Shown: positions 50,012-62,300 of the stretch, piece after piece
Numbering within the stretch: the stretch's first letter is position 1
Layout of the letters: each line of letters begins with the position of its first letter
Origin: Deltaproteobacteria bacterium
GTDB taxonomy: Bacteria > Myxococcota_A > UBA9042 > PHBI01
DNA: 64,000 nucleotides
Reading direction: 5' to 3'
Assembly (NCBI GenBank): GCA_020632715.1
Contig: JACKFA010000004.1
Coordinates: 744,001 to 808,000, forward strand
Position numbers and translations under genes: made by a program
Notes under the pieces: generated by a model
What the model was told of the DNA's origin: nothing
The model's input: the letters and a program-made list of their open reading frames with translations, nothing else
The model's database searches: none

Positions 50012-53000
50012 ATGTCCCGCCTAGCCCTCGTCGCCGCCTGCGCCGCGCTCGTCGCCTGCGGCGACGCCGCCGCCCCCGGCGTCGGTAGCCCCGGCGTCAC
50101 CGTGGCCATCGCGCCCCTCACCCTCGACGGCGTCGTCGACGCCGAGTACCGCGTGCGCGTCGCGGCCGGCGGCGAGGTCGTCTGGGAGCGCGTCCTGACC
50201 TCGGGCGCCTACGGCGACGGCGCGGGCGGCGTCAGCTATGTGGGCCCCTGCGACGCGTCCTTCGCGACGAACGACGTCACGGTCACGCTCCTGTCGCTCC
50301 GCGACGCCACGGGCCCGCTCGCGGCCGGCTCGTGGAGCCCCCCGCCGCCGGCGACCAAGGCGGCGCCGTGCTCGCCGAGCGCCGACACGCGCGTCGACTT
50401 CGACCTGACCGTCGCCCGGGCCGCCCGCCAGGGCTTCTTCGACGTCGCGGTCGAGCTCGACGACGTCTTCTGCTCGGCCAAGCTCGACTGCGGCGCGACG
50501 ACCGCCGTCGCCGACGACCTGCTGCTCCTGCAGGACCCGATCACCGGCGAGCGCGCCACCACCGCCGTGCTCGGCTTCGCGTGCACGGCCGGCCCGGAGA
50601 GCGACGCCGCGACGACGCTCTACCTCGACGACGTCGTCATCCGCTGCGACGGCCGCCCGGACACGGTCGTCGCCGTCGGCGCGCCCGGCCGGGTCGACCT
50701 CGGGACCCTCCCGAGCGCGAACCCCGATGGCTACTTGTTCGACGCCGTCGTCTACGCCGGCGAGCAAGCCAGCGGCGGCGTCGTGTACTGGAACGTCGCC
50801 CTCGGGCTCGACCGCGCCGCGTTCGCGGCGAGCGGCGCCTGCTCGCTCTCGACCGTCGGCACGGCGTCGAGCGGCCCGCTCGAGGGCGGCGCGACCCCGG
50901 CTGGCGCGACGTGGCCGGTCATCGTCTGGGACGTGCCGCTCAGCGACGCGAGCGGGCGCGTGTGCACGGAGCACGAGGTCGGCGATCCCGGCGGGCGCGT
51001 GGTCATCGACTACCGCGGCCCCGACGTCCCCGAGGTCTTCGACCGCGGCCGTGACGCCGGTGGGCCGGTCGGTGGCGGCGGCGGCGGCGGCGAGAGCGGC
51101 GGGAACATCGCGTTCGTGCCCGAGGCCGGCCCGAAGACCGTCGGCGCGGGCCTCGAGGCGCCGCTGACCGTCCTCCTGCCGGCCCCGGTCGACGCGCCCG
51201 AGGGCGCGACGATCACCATCGCGAGCGGCGATCCCTCGCGCCTCCTGCTCGCGACGAGCGGCGCCACCGCCGGCGCCGCGAGCGTCGAGCTCACGTACGC
51301 GAACGGGATCCAGTCGCACACGCTCTGGATCCAGGGCGTCCCGGGGGCGGCCGGCGACGTCGTCATCACGGCGACGCGCGGCGGCGAGACGAGCTGGCAG
51401 AGCGTGTCCGTCGTGGCGCCGATGCTCCACCTCGAGGCGCTCGCGGGCGACCGCCGCGCGACCGCCGTCGACGCCATCCCGGACGACACGTTCGTCGTGC
51501 AGACGGGGATCCCGAACCCCGAGGCCGTCATCGGCTTCAGCGTGCAGCGCGTGAGCGCCGCCGCCGGCCCGCTCACGGTGACGATCGCGTCCTCCGACCC
51601 CGCGGTGGCCACCGTCGCGACCGCGTCCGGCGCCGCCGCGACACAGACGCGCACCATCGCGCCGAACGTCTACACGACGCCGCTCCCCCTCGCGTCGGGC
51701 GGCCTCGCGGCGCGCTTCCCGGCGCCCCCGGTGGCGGGGACCACGACCATCACGGCGTCGGCGCCCGGCTTCACCACGGCGACGCAGGCGCTGACGGTGT
51801 CCGTCGTCGCGACCTACACCTACTTCGACGACGACCTCCCGACGCTGCTCGGCGGCGGGCTCCAGGTCGGGATCCCCATCGGGCTCAGCGACCCCTCCCA
51901 CGGCGGGCGCGTCGCCACCGTCACCGTGAGCGACCCGTCGATCGCCGTCGTGTCTTCGAGCCGCACGGGCGCCGGTGGCGCGTCGGTCGACCTGACCTAC
52001 GTGAACGGCGACAACCTCGAGACGGTGTGGTTCCAGGGCGTCCCGGGCGCGACCGGGACGGTCGACGTGCTCGTGACGTGCCCCGGGTTCGCCGACTCGT
52101 GGGGCACCATCGCGGTGCGGCCGGGGACGATGGACATCGAGGTGCTCGCCCCGTACCAGACGGTGGCGTCGACGCAGACGCCGGCGGACGACCCGTTCCG
52201 CGTGCGCTTCGGCGTGCTCGACGCGGCCGGGACGACCTACACGCCGCAGGAGGTGTCGGGGGCGGTCGCGCCGCTGGCGGTGACGTTCGCGCTGAGCGGC
52301 GCCGCGGTGGGCGAGCTCTACACGGCGACGGAGCGCGGGAGCGCCGTGGTGCTCGCCATCCCCGCGGGGACGATCGCCACTGGCAACACCACGGGGACGG
52401 GGGGCGTGGCGCTCGACTTCTTCGGGCCGCCGCCCGTGCAGGGGACGGTCACGGTGAGCGCGACGGCGCCGGGCTTCGCGGCCACGGCGCTCTCGTCGCA
52501 GACCGTGCAGGTCAGCGTCTCCGCGGCCACGATCACCTTCACGACGATCCCGGCGAAGGTCGGCGCGAGCTTCTCCGAGACGCTCATCTACAACCTGAGC
52601 GCCGCCCCCACGGGCGGGTCGACGGTCGTCCACTTCGAGGTGAGCGACTTCTCGAAGGCGGCCGTCGCGCCGCTCGACGCGTCGATCGGCGGCGAGACGC
52701 TCGACGTGGTCGTCAACAGCGGCGGCTACCGCAACATCCGGATCCACGGGCGGCGCGGCGCGACCGGCTCGGTCACGATCACGGCGACGAGCCCGGGCTA
52801 CCTGCCGGCGTCGACCACGGTCCCCATCGTGCAGGGCTACATCGCCATCACCGGCGGCTGGAACGCCTCGGTGACGACGACCGCGGGCACCCCGATCGCG
52901 GACTACAGGTTCTCCGTCGGGGTCGGCTACTCGAACACCGGCACGGGCATCAACACGAACGCCGTCATCGCCGGCACGGACGCGCCGCTGCCCGTCACGG

Positions 53001-53218
53001 TCACGCGCTCGGGCGCGGCGGTCTTCGACGTCGCGACCTCGGGGGCCGCCGGCGTCGTCGCCACCTACACCCAGGCGGCCGGGACGACGACGGTCAGCAA
53101 CGTCGCGCGCCTCGTCTACAAGAACCCGCCCGTGGCGGGCACGGGCACGGTGACGGTGACGGCGCCCGGCTTCATCTCGACGCTCGCGACGAAGACGCGC
53201 CAGGTCATCGTGAACTGA
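50012..53218 (+). CDS. Ig-like-repeat lipoprotein, 1068 aa
   Basis: 1068-residue predicted lipoprotein: signal MSRLALVAACAALVAC (Cys16), a 330-residue N-terminal domain with several Cys, a Gly-rich hinge (GGPVGGGGGGGESGG, near residue 355), then about six Ig-like (Big-type) modules. Repeated features are ITIASGDPSRLLLATS, VTVSDPSIAVVSSS, and a strongly conserved ELTYANGIQSHTLWIQGVPG / DLTYVNGDNLETVWFQGVPG pair. Each module ends in VTATxPGF-like strands. The design is that of surface adhesion or stalk proteins. ATG 50012 follows GGAG. It precedes the giant adhesin by 144 bp on the same strand; both may be expressed together. Confidence 0.8.
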   Translation: MSRLALVAACAALVACGDAAAPGVGSPGVTVAIAPLTLDGVVDAEYRVRVAAGGEVVWERVLTSGAYGDGAGGVSYVGPCDASFATNDVTVTLLSLRDATGPLAAGSWSPPPPATKAAPCSPSADTRVDFDLTVARAARQGFFDVAVELDDVFCSAKLDCGATTAVADDLLLLQDPITGERATTAVLGFACTAGPESDAATTLYLDDVVIRCDGRPDTVVAVGAPGRVDLGTLPSANPDGYLFDAVVYAGEQASGGVVYWNVALGLDRAAFAASGACSLSTVGTASSGPLEGGATPAGATWPVIVWDVPLSDASGRVCTEHEVGDPGGRVVIDYRGPDVPEVFDRGRDAGGPVGGGGGGGESGGNIAFVPEAGPKTVGAGLEAPLTVLLPAPVDAPEGATITIASGDPSRLLLATSGATAGAASVELTYANGIQSHTLWIQGVPGAAGDVVITATRGGETSWQSVSVVAPMLHLEALAGDRRATAVDAIPDDTFVVQTGIPNPEAVIGFSVQRVSAAAGPLTVTIASSDPAVATVATASGAAATQTRTIAPNVYTTPLPLASGGLAARFPAPPVAGTTTITASAPGFTTATQALTVSVVATYTYFDDDLPTLLGGGLQVGIPIGLSDPSHGGRVATVTVSDPSIAVVSSSRTGAGGASVDLTYVNGDNLETVWFQGVPGATGTVDVLVTCPGFADSWGTIAVRPGTMDIEVLAPYQTVASTQTPADDPFRVRFGVLDAAGTTYTPQEVSGAVAPLAVTFALSGAAVGELYTATERGSAVVLAIPAGTIATGNTTGTGGVALDFFGPPPVQGTVTVSATAPGFAATALSSQTVQVSVSAATITFTTIPAKVGASFSETLIYNLSAAPTGGSTVVHFEVSDFSKAAVAPLDASIGGETLDVVVNSGGYRNIRIHGRRGATGSVTITATSPGYLPASTTVPIVQGYIAITGGWNASVTTTAGTPIADYRFSVGVGYSNTGTGINTNAVIAGTDAPLPVTVTRSGAAVFDVATSGAAGVVATYTQAAGTTTVSNVARLVYKNPPVAGTGTVTVTAPGFISTLATKTRQVIVN

Positions 53219-53362
53219 CCAGGCCGCTCCCGAACAACGGCGCGCTCACGGCACTTTTTTGGCTCTCGCGAACGATCGGTTTGCCGCGGTGGACCGTACC
53301 GCATGCGGCGGCTAGGATCGCCCAAACCCCCAAAACCATCCGCAGCGAGACGCGAGGCCCCC

Positions 53363-56300
53363 ATGCGCGGTTTCCTGCTCCGGCGTGCCCTCCTGGGCGC
53401 GCTCCTCCTGTCGTTCGTCGGGTGCGGTGACGGCACGACCGGCGCCGACACCGTCGAGCCGACCGACACGGCGACCCCGGACTCGGCCGACACCGCGGAC
53501 ACCGCGGACACGGCCGACACCGCGGACACAGCGGACACGGCCGACACCGCGGACACGGCGGACACGGCCGACACGGCGGACACGGCGGACACGGCGGACA
53601 CGGCGGACACCGCCGACACGGCGGACACCGCCGACACGACCGACACCGCCGACACAGCCGACACAGCCGACTCCGACTCGGCTGACACCGCCGACACCGC
53701 GGACACCGGCCCCGACGTCGTCCTCGCCGACACCACGGCCCCGACGGTCACGCTCATCGCGCCCACCGAAGGCGCCACCCTCACCGGCGGCCGCGTCGTC
53801 GTCACGGGCGTCGTCTCCGACCCGCAGGGCGCCGATGATGGCGCCCCGACCGGCGTCGTCGCCCTCACCGTCGCCGGCGTCGCCGTCACGCCGGCCCCCG
53901 ATGGCGCCTTCGGCCTCACCCTCACGAGCGTCGTCCCCGGCCCGCTCGAGCTCCTCGTCCGCGCCACGGACGGGGCCGGCAACGTCGGCGAAGCCAGCGT
54001 CTCCGTCACGGTCGCCCGCGAGCCGCTCGCCCTCTCCGCCTCGCCCGCGTCGCTCTCCCTCGACGACCTCGGCCAGAGCGCCGTCCTCGACGTCGCCCGT
54101 CACTACGCCGGCGGCGCCGCCGACCTCCCCGACCCGACCTCGCTCACGTTCGAGAGCTCGGCCCCGGCCGTCGCGGCCGTCACCCCAGGCGGCGTCGTCA
54201 CCGCGCTCGCCCCTGGCACCGCGACCGTCACCGCGAGTGACGGCGCCCTCTCCGTCGCCGTCCCGGTCACCGTGGCCGCCGACACCACGGCGCCCGCGCC
54301 GCCCCTCGTCGAGACCTGGGTCCCCGTCACGAGCCTCGACACCCAGGTCTGGATGGGCCGCGCCGAGCCCGGCGCCTCCCTCGCCGTCAGCGGCCTCGCC
54401 GCGCCGCTCACCGGGGCCGTCGGCGCCGACGGCCGCTTCCTCCTCACGCTCCCGCTCCCGCCGCGATCCGCGCTCACCCTCGGCATCACCGCCACCGACG
54501 CCGCCGGCAACACCTCCGAGCCCGTCAGCTACCCGATCGTCCAGGACCCGGAGGCCGTCGACGCAGGCGCCCTCCACCTCGCCGACGGCGACAACCAACG
54601 CGGCGTCGCGGGCCAGGCCCTCATGCGCCCCCTCCGCGTCCGCGCCACCACTCCCGCGGGGGACGCCCTCGCCGGCGCGACCGTCACCTTCACCCTCGTC
54701 GGCGGCGACGCCGCGCTGGCCGCCTCGGCCGCCGACCACGGCGCCGACACCCTCGTCGCCACCGCCGACGCCGCCGGCTATGCGCGCGCCTGGCTCATCC
54801 CGGGCGCGCCCGGCGATCTGCGCGTCCACGCCGCGCTCACCGGCGACGCGGGGCTCCCGGTCGTCTTCCGCGCGGTGGCCGCGTCCCCCCTCGTCGACGG
54901 CCGCACGCGCGTCTCCGGCGTCGTCCTCGACGACGCCATGGGCGCCGTCCAGGCCCCCGTCTCGCTCCTCCTCGACGGCGTGACCTACTTCCCGGACGGC
55001 GGCGTCACGAGCGACGACCACGGCCGCTTCACGATCACCTGGCCCGTGGCCGACCCGTCGGCGGTCCCCGCGACAGGCTTCCTCCTCGTCGACGGCTACA
55101 ACGCGCTGAACGGCACCTTCGGCCGGCTCACCTTCGAGGTCGACGTCGTCCCGGGCATCGACAACGCCGTCGTGCGCCCGTTCTTCGTGCCCGTCATCCC
55201 CGACGGCGTCGCGCCCGCCCTCGACGGCGACGGCCGCCTCAGCGCGGACCTCGTGCTCACCCACGCGCTCGGCCCCGGCCGCGAGCCCGCGCGGGCCATC
55301 CTCGCCGCTGGCACGAAGATCACCTTCCCGGACGGGATCCCCGCCGCCCGCCGCCGCCTCTCCCTCCTCACGATCCCCATGGGCCGCGCCCCGATGCCGC
55401 TCACCGACGGCCTCTACTCGCGCACGATCCTCTCGCTCCAGCCCGGCGGCGCTCTCTACGACCCGCCCGTCGTCCTCGTCGTGCCGAACCTCGACGGCGC
55501 AGCCCCCGGCGAGCAGGTCCCGCAGCTCATCTTCGACCACGACACGCACCGCTACGTCGTGAACGGCACGGCCACCGTCTCGGCCGACGGCCGCACGCTG
55601 CGCACCGACCCCGGGAGCGGGATCCGCGTCGGCGCGTGGCACGCCATCCCGCCGAGCCGCCCCGCCGAGCGCGGCGTCGCCCAGGTCACGGTGGACGCGG
55701 GCGACGAGGGCGCCGACGACTGCGTCTGCGTGAGCGCCAACGGCACGACGGCGCCGTGCGCGCCGTGCTCCTCGACCACCGTCGCGTCCGCCCCGGGGCT
55801 CCCGCGCGCGCCCGGCGTCCCGACCTGCGCGACGACCGACGTCTCCGTGCCCGCAGACGGCGGCCCCCAGAGCGTCACCGCGTCGTGCGAGCGCAAGCGT
55901 TGCCGGGTCGACATCGACTACGTCGCGACCGGCGGCGTCGTGGTGCGGCGGGAGACCGCGCTCACCGCGCGCGTCGGGCAGGTCATCGGCGTCGGCGCGT
56001 CCGCGACGATCCCCGGCGTCGCCGAGACCGCGACGTGGCGCGTCGTTCGCGTCGGCGGCGCGGGCGCCGAGCCGATCGCCACGAGCCCCGCCACGGGTCC
56101 GCGCACCGGCTTCATCCCGACCGTGGCGGGCACCTACGAGGTCAGCGTCTCCGCCGCGGTCTGCGTCGGAGCCAGCGCCACGATCGAGGTCCTCGGCGAC
56201 TGCTGTACGGAGGGGCTCATCACGGCGTGCGGCGCGGGTCTGAGGACGCTCCCGAACGGCGACGAGGTCGTGACCGCGCCCGCCAGGATCGGCGCCGGCG

Positions 56301-59300
56301 GGCCGCTCTACCTCGAGGCGGCTCGCGAGGTGACGTGCATGCACTCCCTGGGCCGGGTGACGGGCGCCGGGATCGTCGCGATCAGCGCCCCTGGCGCGAG
56401 ACGGGTCCTCGTCCGCGCGCTCGCGGCCTACGAGATCGAGGGCAGCACGGGCGCCCTGGCGATGCCGCTCCCGCCGATCCTCGCCGGCCGGAGCCGGGAG
56501 ATGACGAGCCTCGGCACGAGCGCGCCGATCGTCGGGCGCGACGAGGTGCGCTTCACCGAGCCGACCTGGCGCTTCGCGCTCCGCCTGCCCGGCGGCGAGC
56601 GCGTCGTCTACCAGCCGGCGGTCTACCACGCAGGCCCGAGCGGCTTCTTCGGCGACCGCTTCGTCCGCGAGGGGGCGCCGCTCAGCGCCGCCGCGACGGG
56701 GCCCGTCCGCGTCCTCCGGTGGGAGGTCCGCGACGACGGGATCGGAACGCTCGAGACGACGCTCCAGGTGCGCCTCGGCGCGCTCGCGGACGGGCTGACG
56801 TTCGACCTCGACGGGCGCCTCGGCAGCGCCGGCCTCTTCCTGTCGGTCCCCGAGCAGCGCCTCCCGGACAAGGCGCCCCCGAGCCGTGGCTGGCCCGATC
56901 CGTCGCCCTCGGACCCGCCGGGCGTCGTCTACTTCGTGAAGCTCGAGGGCGACGTCGAGAACCCGACCTGGTTCTTCGACGAGGAGGTCCCGCCCGCGCG
57001 CGTCATCCGGCTCAGGTCGATGATCGACCTCGGGCCGACCTTCCCGAGCCGCTGCGGGCCGATGACCCCGTTCGCCGCGAGCTGCTCGGGCACCATGGAG
57101 CTCCTGCCGTTGAAGCTCCGCGCCGCGTGCCCCTTGACCGTGATGAGCCTGTCGGCGCCGACCTGCCCGCGCCCGAACGAGGTGGGCGACTGGGCCGTCG
57201 GGGAGGTCGCGCTCCGCTACGAGGGCGGCCGCGCCACGCTCGACGGGCGCGCCGTGGCGAGGACCGACGATCTCGAGCTCGTCCGCCGCGAGCTCATGCT
57301 GACGGCACCGATCGGGCTCAGCGGCGTCCTCGAGCGCCGCGGCGGGGTCCTCTCGCTCGGCGCCGAGCTCCGAGGGGTCCCGGTCAAGGTCAACAACGAC
57401 CTCCACCTCCAGGGCGGGATCAGCGCGTTCTCCTATCGCTCCGAGCCCGTCGCCGCCTCGCTCAGGATCTCGTCGTCCGAGGCGCCGCTCGGCGCCCAGT
57501 TCGAGCGGGACCTCGACGGCTACCAGGCGTCGCTCTGCCTCCCGAACGGCACCACGCGCCCCGTGTGCGCGAACCCGTACGCCGACGACGCGCGCAAGGC
57601 GCCCGTCAGCGCGGCGGGGACCGTCGAGATCCAGCCCGGCGACGCCGACCCGACGCCGGGCGGCGGCGTCTCCATCACCGTCGACCCGCCCGCGGACGAC
57701 GACGAGGACGACCCGATCGAGCTCGGCGACGGGGAGTGCATGGACTACCCCGACGAGTCGCGCTGCCTCGCGTACGGCCTCGCCGGGCCGCGGACGGCCA
57801 TCGTCCAGGACGCCCCCGCCGGGACCTACAAGCCACCGGCGACGGGCCCGCTCTCGACCGTCACGGTCGCGCCCGCGCACCCGGCCCCCGACGCGAGCGC
57901 CGCGACCGTCGACGCCGCCGCGGACGACGTCGGCGGCTACCTCGTCACCGTGGACCCGCCTCCGGGCGCGATCGTCGTCGACCTCGGCTTCCGCGCGGGC
58001 GCGTTCGGGCCGGTCGTCACCACGGTCCCCGGCGACGCGGCCGGCTCGGTTCGTTTCACGCCGACCCTCGAGCGCCTCGCGGCGGTCCCCCAGACGTCCG
58101 ACCAGAACGGCACCGCGCGCGCGAGCGTCCAGCCGTGCGCGACGTTCGTGCGCGCCGGCGGCGGCACCCCGTCCGTGACCACCTGCGGCCCGTTCCGCGA
58201 GGTGAAGGCGCCCCGCGGCGCCGCCCCGAGCCCCCGCTACCACACCGTCGAGCGCGGCCCCACCGGTCGCGTCGAGGCCGCCGCGACGGTGCCCTCGGGA
58301 GACGGCGCGCCGTTCTCGCTCACCGTGCTCGCGCCCGCGACGGGCGTCGTCACCGTCGACGTGCCCGGCGTCGGGCCCGTCGTGGTCGACCTGCGCGTCT
58401 CGGACGGCGGCGCGAGCGGCGAGGCGACCCTCCGCTACGGCCTCGACGCCGCGGCCGGCCGCCGGATCGACGCCGCCGCGTACGCGCGCGCCACGTCGCG
58501 CCCGCTCGAGGCGCTGTCGCCGCTCTTCGCGCTCGAGACGACCGCCGCGAGCGACGGGAGCCACGGCTACGCCTACGTGCTCCCGGACGACCTCCCGACC
58601 GGGATCTACGACGAGGGGCAGAACCCCTACGCGACCGGCGACCTCGTGGCGATCATCTCGCCGCCGCCGACGCGGGCGCGGCTCGGCGCGGCCTGGAGCT
58701 ATCGCCCGGAGCTCCTCATCGGCGCCCCGACGACGGTGACGCTCCGCGTCGCGGAGGGGCCGCCCGGCGTCGCGGTCGCGGACGGGCTCGTGACGTGGAC
58801 GCCGCCCGCGACGTGGCCCGTCGGGCCCGTGACCATCGCGATCGTGGCCCGAACGGCCGGCGGCGCCGAGGCGCGGCAGACGTTCGAGCTCGCCGTGAGC
58901 GCGGCCGAGACGGCGCCGGCCATCGTGCGCCCGGCGCCCGTCCTCGTCGGGGCGACCGACGGCACGGCGTTCCGCGTCGACGGCGCCACGGCGGTCACGG
59001 CGGCCGTCGTCGGCGGGCCGACGGGCGCGCAGCGCGTCGCGGTCGGCGTCCTCGCGGCGGACCAGGCGCCGAGCCTCCCGGGGGTGATGCCGCGCTACGT
59101 GCTCGACGCGGACGCCATCCGCGTCGCGACGACCGGGCTCGAGGCCCCGCGGATCGAGATCACGGCCGAGAACGACGCAGGCGCGACCACGCTGGTCGCC
59201 CAGGTGCTCGTCCTCGATCGCGACGGGGACGGGCTCCGCGACGAGTACGAGCGCCTCGTCGGGACCGACCCCGACGCCGCGACCGACCCGGACACCGACA

Positions 59301-62300
59301 CCGACGCGGACGGCCTCACCATCGCCGAGGAGCAGGCGCTCAGGACCCGCGACGACCTCCGCGACAGCGACGGCGACGGCCTCGACGACCCTGACGAGGC
59401 CGCGCTCGGCGCGAGCCCGCGCCTCTCCGACAGCGACGGGGACGGCCTCGACGACGGCGCGGAGGTCCTGACGCACCTCACCCTGCCGGACGTCGCGGAC
59501 AGCGACGGCGACGGCGTCTCCGACGGCGACGAGGTCATCGGCGGCACGGACCCCACGGTCGCCCTCGACGAGGACGACGACCAGGCCCCGGACGACCTCG
59601 AGCGGCTCGTCCTCCACACCGACCCGACGAACCCCGACACCGACGGGGACACGCTCACGGACGGCGCCGAGGTCGAGCTCGGCACGGACCCGCTGGTCCC
59701 GGACACCGACGGCGACGGGATCCTCGACGCCGACGAGGCCGCGCTCGGGCGCGACGCCACCGTCGCCGAGGAGGAGCCGCCCGCGCTCGTCGAGCCGGCG
59801 CTCCTGACCGGCACCTCGGCCGCGCAGGTGCTGCTCCCCTTCGAGGCGCGCAGCTTCCCGATCACCGTCGCGGTGGATCGCGACGGCGACGGCCTCCCCG
59901 ACGCGTTCGAGGCGCTCTACGGGCTCGACCCCGACGACCCCGCCGACGCGGCGAGCGACACCGACACCGACGGCCTCACGGCGCGCGAGGAGCTCGGCCT
60001 CGGGACCGATCCGACGCTCACCGACACCGACGACGACGGGGTCGACGACGGGCAGGAGCGCGCCGACGGGACCGACCCGAACGACCCGGACGACTTCGAC
60101 GGCGGCGGCGCCGTCGTCTCGCTCGACGTCGCGCCGGCGAGCGCCGTCGCCGTCTACCACGCGTACTTCGGCCCGCGCCGGCTCCAGCTCGCCGTGGCCG
60201 GCGTCAAGGCGGCCGGCACGCGCGTGGACCTGACGTCACCCGCCGTGGGGACGGTCTACAGCGTGGCTCCGGCCGGCGTGGGGGTCTTCGACGCCGATGG
60301 CGCCTTCGTCCCCGCCGCGCCCGCGAGCGACGACCCCGTGGACGCCGTGATCACCGTGACGGCCCGCGGCGCGACGGCCGACGTGCCCGTGCGGATCGCG
60401 CGCTTCACCCCGCGCGACGTCGGCGTGGTCGCGACGCCAGGCGCGGGCGGGCCGATCGCCGCCGTCCCGGGCGCGGACGCCGTCGTGGTCGCGGTCGGTG
60501 GCCAGGTGCAGGTCGTCGACGTCGCCGATCCGGCCACCCCGCGCGCGCTCGCCCTGACGACCGTCACCGCCGCTCCGATCGCGGCGCTCGAGCCCTTCGG
60601 CGACCGCGTGCTCGCCGTCGCCGGGACCGAGCTCGTCTCGCTCGCGGTGGATCCGGCGGGCGAGGTGACCGTCGCCGCGCGCGCGACGCTGCCCGCCGCC
60701 GGTCGCGGGGTCGCGGCGACCGCGTCGGGTGGCGCGCCGGCGGCGTTCGTCGCGACCGCGAGCGGCGCCGTCGAGGTGCTGCTCGACCGCGGCGAGGTCG
60801 CCGCGACCTGGTTTTCCGGCCAGGACCTCACCGCCGTCGCCGCGGTGCGCGAGCGCGTCGTGGGTGCGACCGCCTCGGGGGCCCTCCGCGTGCTCCTCCG
60901 GGGGCCGAACACCACGGTCGGCGCGGCCACGACGGGCCGCCCGACGACGGCGTTGCTCCACCTCGGCGGCGAGCTCGTCACCAGCTCCCGCGGGCAGGGG
61001 CTCGATCGCGTGCGCCTCGACGTGGTGCCGCCCGCGGTGCTCGCCCAGAGCGACGCGGCGTTCCTCCCGACCGGCCCCGTGGCGCGCTACCGCGACGTCG
61101 TGCTCGCCGGCGCCGAGGACTTCGGCCAGGCGATGACCTACCACGGGCTCGGCCTCCCGGGCGCGCTGCCGTTCCTCGGCGGCCACGGCTACGAGCTCGT
61201 GCCGGACGGCTCGACCCGGGGCGTCGCGGTGCTGGGGCCGCTCCACGCCGCGGTGGTCGCCGACGAGCTCGACGAGCGCTGGGTCGTCGTGGCCGAGCAC
61301 GACCTCTTGACCGACCTCGCCGGCGTCCCGCCGACCGTGGCCCTCCTCGAGCCGCGCCCCGGCGACGCCTTCGACGAGGGCAAGCGCGTGCTCGTCCGCG
61401 CCCGCGCGGTCGACGACGTCGCGGTCGCGCGCGTGACCTTCCTCGTGGACGGGGCGCCCGCGGCGACGCTCACGGCGCCTCCCTGGGAGGCGCGCGTGCG
61501 GCTCCCGGAGGTCGACGCGGACGGCAGCGCGACGATCGCCATCGTCGCGGCCGACGTCGGCGGTAACAGCGCCGAGGCCAGCGTCGTCGTGGGCGTGCGC
61601 GCCGTCACCGACGACACGGACGCGCCGCTCGTCGCGTTCGGCGCCCCGCGCGACGGCCTCACCGTGCCCGCGAGCTCGGTCGTGCCCGTCCGCGTCAACG
61701 TCGTCGACGCCTCGGCCATCCGCGCGGTCGTCCTGAAGGTGGACGGCGTCGAGCGCGCGGTCCTGACGGACGGCCCGCCCTGGGTCGCGAGCGTGCCGAC
61801 CCCGGTCCAGCCGGCGTCGGCGACCGGTCGCTACCCGCTCCGCGCCGAGGTGACCGACGTCGCCGGGAACGTCGGCGTCGCCGAGGTCGAGCTCGTCGAC
61901 GCGGGCATCGACCTCGTCGGCCTCGGCGTCACCGACATCGCCGCGGGCGACGGGGCGTACGACGGCGCCACCATCCTCATCCGCGGCGGGACGGTCGCGA
62001 TCGACGGCGCCCACTCCTTCGCGCGCGTGGTCGTCGGCGCGGGGGGCGTCCTCACGCACCCGCCGACGGGCCTCTCCGGCGCGGAGCCCGGCCTCGACCT
62101 CACCGCCACCGCCATCGTCGTCGAGGAAGGCGGCGCCATCGACGTGAGCGGCAAGGGGTACCGCGGCGGCTGCGGCTCGGGCGGCGCGGGCTGCCCCGCC
62201 GGCACCTCGGGCCGCACGGTCGGCAACGTCGACGGCGTCCCCGGCACCGCGTCCGCCTCGCACGGCGGCGTCGGGCGCTCGACGGCCACCGCGGCGGCTG

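Noticed and set aside
53485..53702. Repeat tract considered as CRISPR
   Set aside because: 9-bp units with no spacers, in frame and coding for Ala-Asp-Thr.
53312..60160. Long minus-strand open frame (over 2200 codons) opposite the giant adhesin
   Set aside because: Arises because the plus-strand gene almost never uses codons giving minus-strand stops in GC-rich DNA; its translation is a featureless Arg/Asp/Val/Gly mix with no signal peptide or domain.
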